From Luzula sylvatica (Eukaryota > Streptophyta > Magnoliopsida > Poales > Juncaceae), in assembly GCA_946800325.1 (NCBI GenBank), contig OX326960.1:23970309-24034308 (forward strand): DNA of 64,000 bases, read 5' to 3'. The position numbers and the translations under genes are program-made. The notes below the pieces were generated by a model. The model made no database searches. It was not told the DNA's origin and worked only from the letters and a program-made list of their open reading frames with translations. How positions within the stretch are numbered: the stretch's first letter is position 1; each line of letters opens with the position of its first letter. Below, piece by piece: positions 57,560 through 64,000 of the stretch.

Positions 57560-58970
57560 TTTGGAGATTTTTACCCCCTACCCTCCCTTTGGAGATTTTT
57601 ACCTCCTACCCCCCCTTCGGAGATTTTTACTCCCTACCCCCCCTTCCGAGATTTTTACCCCCTACCCCCCCTTAGGAGATTTTTACCCCCTACCCCCCCC
57701 TTGGAGATTTTTACCCCCTACCCCCCCCCCCCCCCCCCCCCCCCCCCTTTGGAGATATTTACCCCCTACCCCCCCTTGGGAGATTTTTACACCCTACCCC
57801 CCCTTTAGAGATTTTTACCCCCTACCCCCCTTTGGATATTTTAACCCCCTACCCCCCCTTTGGAGATTTTTACCCCCTACCCGCCCTTTTGATATTTTTA
57901 CCCCCTACCCACCCCCCTTCGGAGATTTTTACTCCCTACCTCCCCTTCCCAGATTTTTACACCCTACCACCCTTTGGATATTTTTACCCCCTACCCCCCC
58001 CCCCCCCACCCTTTGGAGATTTTTACCCCCTACCCTCCCTTTGGAGATTTTTACCCCCTACCCCCCCTTCGGAGATTTTTACTCCCTACCCCCCCTTCCG
58101 AGATTTTTACCCCCTCCCCTCCCCCCCCCCCCCCCCCCCCCCTTAGGAGATTTTTACACCCTACCCCCCCTTTGGAGATTTTTACACCCTACCTCCCTTT
58201 GGAGAATTTTACCCCCTACCCCCCCTTGGGAGATTTTTACCCCCTACCCCCCATTTAGAGATTTTTACCCCCTACCCCCCTTTGGATATTTTTACCCCCT
58301 ACCCCCCCTTTGGAGATTTTTTCCCCCAACCCCCCTTTAGAGATTTTTACCCCCTACCCCCCCTTTTGATATTTTTACCCCCAACCCCCCCCCCCCCCCC
58401 CCCCCCCTTTGTAGATTTTTACCCCCTACCCCCCCTTGGGAGATTTTTACCCCCTACCCCCCCTTTGGAGATTTTTACCCCCTACCCCCCCTTGGGAGAT
58501 TTTTACTCCCCACCCCCCCCTTCCGAGATTTTTACCCCCTACCCCCCATTTGGATATTTTTACCCCCTACCCCCCCTTTGGATATTTATACACCCTACCC
58601 CCCCTTTGGAGATTTTTACCCCCTGCCCCCCCTTTGGAGATTTTTACTCCCTACCCCCCCTTCCGAGATTTTTACCCCCTCCCCCCCCCCCCCTTAGGAG
58701 ATTTTTACCCCCTACCCCCCCTTTTGAGATTTTTACCCCCTACCCCCCCTTTGGATATTTTTACCCCTTACCCCCCCTTGGGAGATTTTTACACCCTACC
58801 CCCCTTTTGGAGATTTTTAACCCCTACCCCCCTTTGGATATTTTTACCCCCTACCCCCCCTTTGGAGATTTTTTCCCCCAACCCCCCTTTAGAGATTTTT
58901 ACCCCCTACCCCCCCCTTTTGATATTTTTACCCCCTACGCCCCCCCCCCCCCCCCCCCCCCCCCCCCTTT
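55650..58970. repeat. Second ~1.96-kb higher-order duplication in the satellite
   Basis: Variant strings such as CTTCCCAGATTTTTACACC with ACCACCCTTTGGAT (55,985/57,944), CCATTTAGAGATTTTTACC (56,304/58,254) and CCTTTTGATATTTTTACC occur in the same order about 1.95-1.96 kb apart. The copies are roughly 55,650-56,940 and 57,560-58,970. Confidence 0.75.
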
Positions 58971-60429
58971 GGAGATTTTTACCCCCTACCCCCCCTTGGG
59001 AGATTTTTACCCCCTACCCCCCCTTTGGAGATTTTTACCCCCTACCCCCCCTTGGGAGATTTTTACTCACTACCCCCCCCTTCCGAGATTTTTACCCCCT
59101 ACCCCCCTTTTGGATATTTTTACCCCCTACCCCCCCTTTGGATATTTATACACCCTACCCCACCTTTGGAGATTTTTACCCCCTACCCCCCCTTTGGAGA
59201 TTTTTACCCCCTACCCCCCCTTTGGATATTTTTACCCCCTACCCCCCCTTTGGAAATTTATACACCCTACCCCCCCTTTGGAGATTTTTACCCACTACCC
59301 CCCCTTTGGAGATTTTTACCCCCTACCCCCCCTTTGGAGATTTTTACCCCTACCCCCCTTTGGATATTTTTACCCCCTACCCCCCCCCCCCCCCCCCTTT
59401 GAAGATTTTTACCCCCTACCCCCCCTTTGGAGATTTTTACCCCCTACCCCCCCTTTGGAGATTTTTACCCCTACCCCCCCTTTGGAGATTTTTACCCCCT
59501 ATCCCCCCTTGGGAGATTTTTACTCCCTACCCCCCCTTTAGAGATTTTTACCCCCTACCCCCCCCCCCCCCCCCCCCCCCCCCCTTTGGAGATTTTTACC
59601 CCCTACCCCCCCTTTGGAGAATTTTACCCCGTACCCCCCCTTTGGAGATTTTTACCCCCTACCCCCTCTTGGGAGATTTTTACCCCCTACCCCCCTTTGG
59701 ATATTTTTACCCCCTACCCCCCCTTTGGAGATTTTTACCCCCTACCCCCCCTTGGGAGATTTTTACCCCCTACCCACCCTTTGGAGATTTTTACCCCCTA
59801 CACCCCCTTGGGAGATTTTTACTCCCTACCCCCTCTTCCGAGATTTTTATCCCCTACCGCCCCCCCCCCCCCCCCCCTTTGGATATTTTTACCCCCTACC
59901 CCCCCTTTGGAGATTTTTACACCCTACCCCCCCTTTGGAGATTTTTACCCCCTACCGCCCCTTTGGAAATTTTTACCCCCTACGCCCCCCCCCTTGGGAG
60001 ATTTTTACCCCCTACCCCCCCCCCCCCCCCCCATTTGGAGATTTTTACCCCCTACCCCCCCCTTGGGAGATTTTTACTCACTACCCCCCCTTCCGAGATT
60101 TTTACCCCCTACCCCCCCCCCCCCCCCCCCCCCCCCTTTGGAGATTTTTACCCCCTACCCCCCCTTCCGAGATTTATACCCCCTACCCCCCCCTTTGGAG
60201 ATTTTTACCCCCTACCCCCCCTTTGGAGATTTTTACCGCCTACTCCCCCTTTGGAGATTTTTACCCCCTACCCCCCCTTGGGAGATTTTTACCCCTACCC
60301 CCCTTTGGATATTTTTAACCCCTACCCCCCCTTTGGAGATTTTTACCCCCTACCCCCCTTTGGATATTTTTAACCCCTACCACCCCTTTGGAGATTTTTA
60401 CCCCCTACCCCCCCCCCCCCCCCCTTCGA

Positions 60430-60460
60430 AGATTTTTACTCCCAAGGGGGGGTAGGGGGT
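60430..60460. other. Orientation switch point of the satellite
   Basis: The plus strand changes from TTCGAAGATTTTTACTCCC to AAGGGGGGGTAGGGGGTAA without any intervening unrelated sequence. The change falls between about 60,443 and 60,444, part-way through a unit. Confidence 0.95.
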
Positions 60461-63400
60461 AAAAATCTCCTAAGGGGGGGTAGGGGTAAAAATCTCGGAA
60501 AGGGGGGGGGTAGGGGGTAAAAATCTCCCAAGGGGGGGTAGGGGGTAAAAATCTCCAAAGGGGGGGTAGGGGGTAAAAATCTGCAAAGGGGGGGTAGGTG
60601 GTAGAAATCTCGGAAGGGGGGGGGTAGGGAGTAAATATCTTTGAAGGGGGGGGGTAGGGGGTAAAAATATCCAAAGGGGGGGTAGGGGTAAAAATATCCC
60701 AAAGGGGGGGTAGGGGGTAAAAATCTCCAAAGGGGCGGGGGGGGGGGGAGTGGTAGGGGGTAAAAATATCCAAAGGGGGGGTAGGGGGTTAAAATCTCTA
60801 AAGCGGGGGTAGGGGTAAAAATCTCCAAAGGGGGGGGGGGTAGGGGTAAAAATCTCCAAAGGGGGGGGGGTAGGGGGTAAAAATATCCAAAGGGGGGGGA
60901 AGGGGGTAAAAATCTTCAAAGGGGGGGTAGGGGGTAAAAATATCCAAATTGTGGGTATGGGGTAAAAATATCCAAAGGGGGGTAGGGGGTAAAAATCTCC
61001 CAAGGGGGGGTAGGGGGTAAAAATCTCCAAAGGGGGGGTAGGGGGTAAAAATCTCCTAAGGGGGGGTAGGGTGTAAAAATCTCGGAAGGGGGGGGGGGTA
61101 GGGAGTAAAAAACTCCGAAAGGGGGGGGGGTAGGGGGTAAAAATCTCCAAAGGGGGGGGGTGAAGGGGGTAAAAATATCCAAAGGGGGGTAGGGGGTAAA
61201 AATCTCCAAAGGGGGGGTAGGGGGTAAAAATATCCAAAGGGGGGTAGGGGGTAAAAATCTCCCAAGGGTGGGGGTAGGCGGTAAAAATCTCCAAAGGGGG
61301 TGTAGGGGGTAAAAATCACCAAAGGGGGGGGGGTAGGGGGTAAAAATCTCCAAAGGGCGGGTAGGGGGTAAAAATCTCCAAAGGGGGGGTAGGATGTAAA
61401 AATATCCAAAGGGGGGGTAGGGGTAAAAATCTCGGAAGGGGGGGGTAGGGGGTAAAAATCTCCAAAGGGGGGGGGGTAGGATGTCAAAATATCCAAAGGG
61501 GGGGGGGTAGGGAGTAAAAATCTCGGAAGGGGGGGTAGGGAGTAAAAATCTCCGAAGGGGTGGTAGGGGGTAAAAATCTCCCAAGGGGGGGTAGGGGGGT
61601 AAAGATCTCCAAAGGGGGGGGGGTAGGGGTAAAAATCTCCAAGGGGGGGGGGGGGGGTAGGGGTAAAAATCCCCAAAGGGGGGGCAGGGGTAAAAATCTC
61701 CAAAGGGGGGTAGGGGGTAAAAATCTCCAAAGGGGGGGTAGGGGGTAAAAATCTCCAAAGGGGGGGGTAGGGGTAAAAATCTCCAAAGGGGGGGTAGGGG
61801 GTAAAAATCTCCAAAGGGGGGGTAGGGTGTAAAAATATCCAAAGGGGGGGTAGGGGTAAAAATATCCAAAGGGGGGGTAGGGGGTAAAAATCTCGGAAGG
61901 GGGGGTAGGGAGTAAAAATCTCCGAAGGGGTGGTAGGGGGTAAAAATCTCCCAAGGGGGGGTAGGGGGTAAAGATCTCCAAGGGGGGGGTAGGGGTAAAA
62001 ATCTCCAAAGGGGGGGTAGGGGTAAAAATCTCCAAAGGCGGGGTAGGGGTAAAAATCTCCAAAGGGGGGGTAGGGGTAAAAATCTCCAAAGGGGGGGGGT
62101 GGGGGGTAAAAATCTCCAAAGGGGGGGTAGGGGTAAAAATCTCCAAAGGGGGGGGGGGGGTAGGAGGTAAAAATCTCCAAAGGGGGGGTAGGGGGTAAAA
62201 ATCTTTAAAGGGGGGGTAGGGTGTAAAAATCTCCAAAGGGGGGGTAGGGGGGGAAAAATATCCAAAGGGGGGTAGGGGGTAAAAATCTCAAAAGGGGGGT
62301 AGGGGGTAAAAATCTCCCAAGGGGGGGTAGGGGGTAAAAATCTCCAAAGGGGGGGTAGGGGGTAAAAATATCCAAAGGGGGGGTAGGCGGTAAAAATATC
62401 CAAAGGGGGGGGGGGGTAGGGGGTAAAAATATCCAAAGGTGGTGTAGGGTGTAAAAATCTTCAAATGGGGTGTAGGGGTAAAAATCTCCAAAGGGGGGGT
62501 AGGGGGTAAAAATCTCGGAAGGGGGGGTATGGAGTAAAAAACTCCCAAGGGGGGGTAGGGGTAAAAATATCCAAAGGGGGGGTAGGGGGAAAAAATCTGC
62601 AAAGGGCGGTAGGGGTAAAAATCTCCAAAGGGGGGGTAGGGGTAAAAATCTCCAAAGGGGGGGGGGTAGGGGGTAAAAATCTGCAAAGGGGGGGTAGGGG
62701 GTAAAAATCTTCAAAGGGGGGTAGGGGGTAAAAATCTCCAAAGGGGGGGGGGGTAGGGGGTAAAAATGTCGGAAGGGGGGGGTAGGGAGTAAAAATCTCC
62801 CAAGGGCTAGGGGGGAAAAATATCCAAAGGGGGGGTACGGGGTAAAAATCTCCCAGGGGGGGGGGTAGGGGGTAAAAATTCCAAGGGGGGGGGGGGGGGG
62901 TAGGGGGTAAAAATCTCCAAAGGGGGGCTAGGGGGTAAAAATATCCAAAGGGGGGGTTGGGGGTAAAAATCTCCAAAGGGGGGGTAGGGGGTAAAAATCT
63001 TCAAAGGGGGGGGTAGGGGGTAAAAATCTCCAAAGGGGGGGTAGGGGGTAAAAATATCCAACGGGTGGTAGGGGGTAAAAACTCTAATGGGGCGGTAGGG
63101 GGTAAAAATCTCCCAAGGGGGGTAGGGGGTAAAAATCTCCAAAGGGGGGGTAGGGGGTAAAAATCTCCAAAGGGGGGGTAGGGTGTGAAAATCTCCAAAG
63201 GGGGGGTAGGGGGTAAAAATCTCGGAAGGGGGGGGGGGGGTAGGGAGTAAAAATCTCCAAAGGGGGGGGGGGTAGGGGATAAAAATCTCCAAAGGGGGGG
63301 GGGGTAGGGTGTAAAAATCTCCAAAGGGGGGGTAGGGGGTAAAAATATCCAAAGGGGGGTAGGGGGTAAAAATCTCCCAAGGGTGGGGCTAGGCGGTAAA

Positions 63401-64000
63401 AATCTCCAAAGGGGGGGTAGGGGGTAAAAATCTCCAAAGGGGGGGTAGGGGGTAAAAATCTCAAAAGGGGGGGTAGGGGGTAAAAATCTCCAAAGGGGGG
63501 GTAGGGTGTAAAAATATCCAAAGGGGGGGGTATGGGTAAAAATATCCAAAGGGTGGGTAGGGGGTAAAAATCTCGGAAGGGGGGGTAGGGAGTAAAAATC
63601 TCCGAAGGGGTGGTAGGGGGTAAAAATCTCCCAAGGGGGTGGGGGGGTAGGGGGTAAAGATCTCCCAAGGGGGGGCAGGGGTAAAAATCTCCAAAGGGGT
63701 GGCAGGGGTAAAAATCTCCAAAGGGGGGTAGGGGGTATAAATCTCTAAAGGGGGGTAGGGGGAAAAAATCTCCAAAGGGGGGGTAGGGATATAAATCTCC
63801 AAAGGGGGGGTAGGGGGTAAAAATCTCCAAAGGGGGGGGGGGGTTAGGGGGTAAAAATCTCCCAAGGGGGGGGGGTAGGGGGTAAAAATCTCCAAAGGGG
63901 GGGTAGGGGGTAAAAATATCCAAAGGGGGGGTAGGGGGTAAAAATCTCCAAAGGGGGGGTAGGGGTTAAAAATCTTCAAAGGGGGGGGGGGGGTAGGGGT
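60444..64000 (-). repeat. 28-bp minisatellite array, inverted (G-rich on plus strand)
   Basis: The same unit in the opposite orientation: plus strand reads AAAGGGGGGGTAGGGGGTAA then AAATCTCC. It continues past the window end. The same variant pairs occur, for example TCTCGGAAGGGG next to GGAGTAAAAATCTCCGAAGG at about 61,520, 61,890 and 63,570. G tracts here reach only about 16-17. Long minus-strand open frames mirror those of the other arm and are likewise repeat artefacts. Confidence 0.97.

Larger units (their letters stand above)
39605..60443 (+). repeat. 28-bp minisatellite array, C-rich on plus strand
   Basis: Unit: GGAGATTTTTA, C5, TA, C7, TTT (28 bp). Hundreds of copies run head to tail with no unrelated insertion. 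Recurrent variants include GGATATTTTTA, TAGAGATTTTTA, TTGGGAGATTTTTA, and a paired TCGGAGATTTTTACTCC + TTCCGAGATTTTTACC dimer. Many units have the C7 tract expanded to 15-41 C. With 28 = 1 mod 3 and no stop codon on this strand, all three plus frames stay open for hundreds of codons (GDFYPLPP / LWRFLPPTPP / LEIFTPYPP). I regard these as artefacts: no initiation context, introns or frame preference is seen. Confidence 0.97.

Noticed and set aside
39578..60455. Dozens of long proline-rich ORFs (up to about 700 codons) on the plus strand
   Set aside because: They follow automatically from a 28-bp stop-free unit in three frames. Frames swap at every indel, there is no initiation context, and composition is identical in all frames.
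60405..63979. Long minus-strand proline-rich ORFs
   Set aside because: Same artefact in the inverted arm of the satellite.
39605..64000. CRISPR array
   Set aside because: The repeat is contiguous with no unique spacers, and the context is a plant nuclear genome.
39605..64000. Telomeric or interstitial telomere repeat
   Set aside because: The G-rich strand reads GGGGGTAGGGGGTAAAAATC, not TTTAGGG or a simple derivative of it.

Overview
The window looks like nuclear DNA of a flowering plant, probably a eudicot. It is AT-rich and transposon-dense, and its only intact-looking gene is a spliced class III (secretory) peroxidase. I cannot name the species.

Layout. 1-5.0 kb: a candidate Helitron on the minus strand (3' end near 760) carrying pieces of host genes, namely a degenerate DA1-type LIM fragment and an O-acetylserine(thiol)lyase (cysteine synthase) fragment that keeps an intron. 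5.59-7.37 kb: the peroxidase gene, with TATA box, signal peptide, one intron at the conserved first position, and all catalytic and disulfide residues. 7.7-9.84 kb: a tRNA-derived SINE, a poly-G/poly-C palindrome, and a small Helitron holding a perfect 36-bp hairpin and a minisatellite. 9.84-19.5 kb: nested LTR-retrotransposon remains. A Copia element is split by a 1,666-bp LTR-type insertion with perfect 5-bp target duplications. A SIRE-like LTR plus gag module lacks pol. Further LTR-type sequence follows. 19.5-28.4 kb: a stack of non-autonomous DNA transposons, several with visible target-site duplications, inserted mainly into (TA)n tracts inside another candidate Helitron. 28.5-39.5 kb: two paralogous copies of one segment. 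The shorter copy serves as an empty-site reference for the Helitron, MITE and other insertions in the longer one. Between them lie a large foldback structure, a LINE reverse-transcriptase remnant split by a hAT element, and a 5'-truncated LINE with a 15-bp target duplication.

39.6-64.0 kb (over a third of the window) is one minisatellite with a 28-bp unit: GGAGATTTTTA, five C, TA, seven C, TTT. It runs C-rich on the plus strand to about 60,443, switches orientation abruptly, and continues G-rich to the window end. It holds higher-order duplications of about 1.0-2.0 kb and many expanded C tracts. Because 28 is not a multiple of 3 and the unit has no stop codon on its C-rich strand, long proline-rich ORFs appear in all three frames. 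I treat these as artefacts of the repeat and annotate no CDS there.

Apart from the peroxidase, I see no evidence for genes acting together. The most unusual objects are the inverted-orientation 28-bp satellite and the fossil record offered by the paired empty and filled insertion sites.
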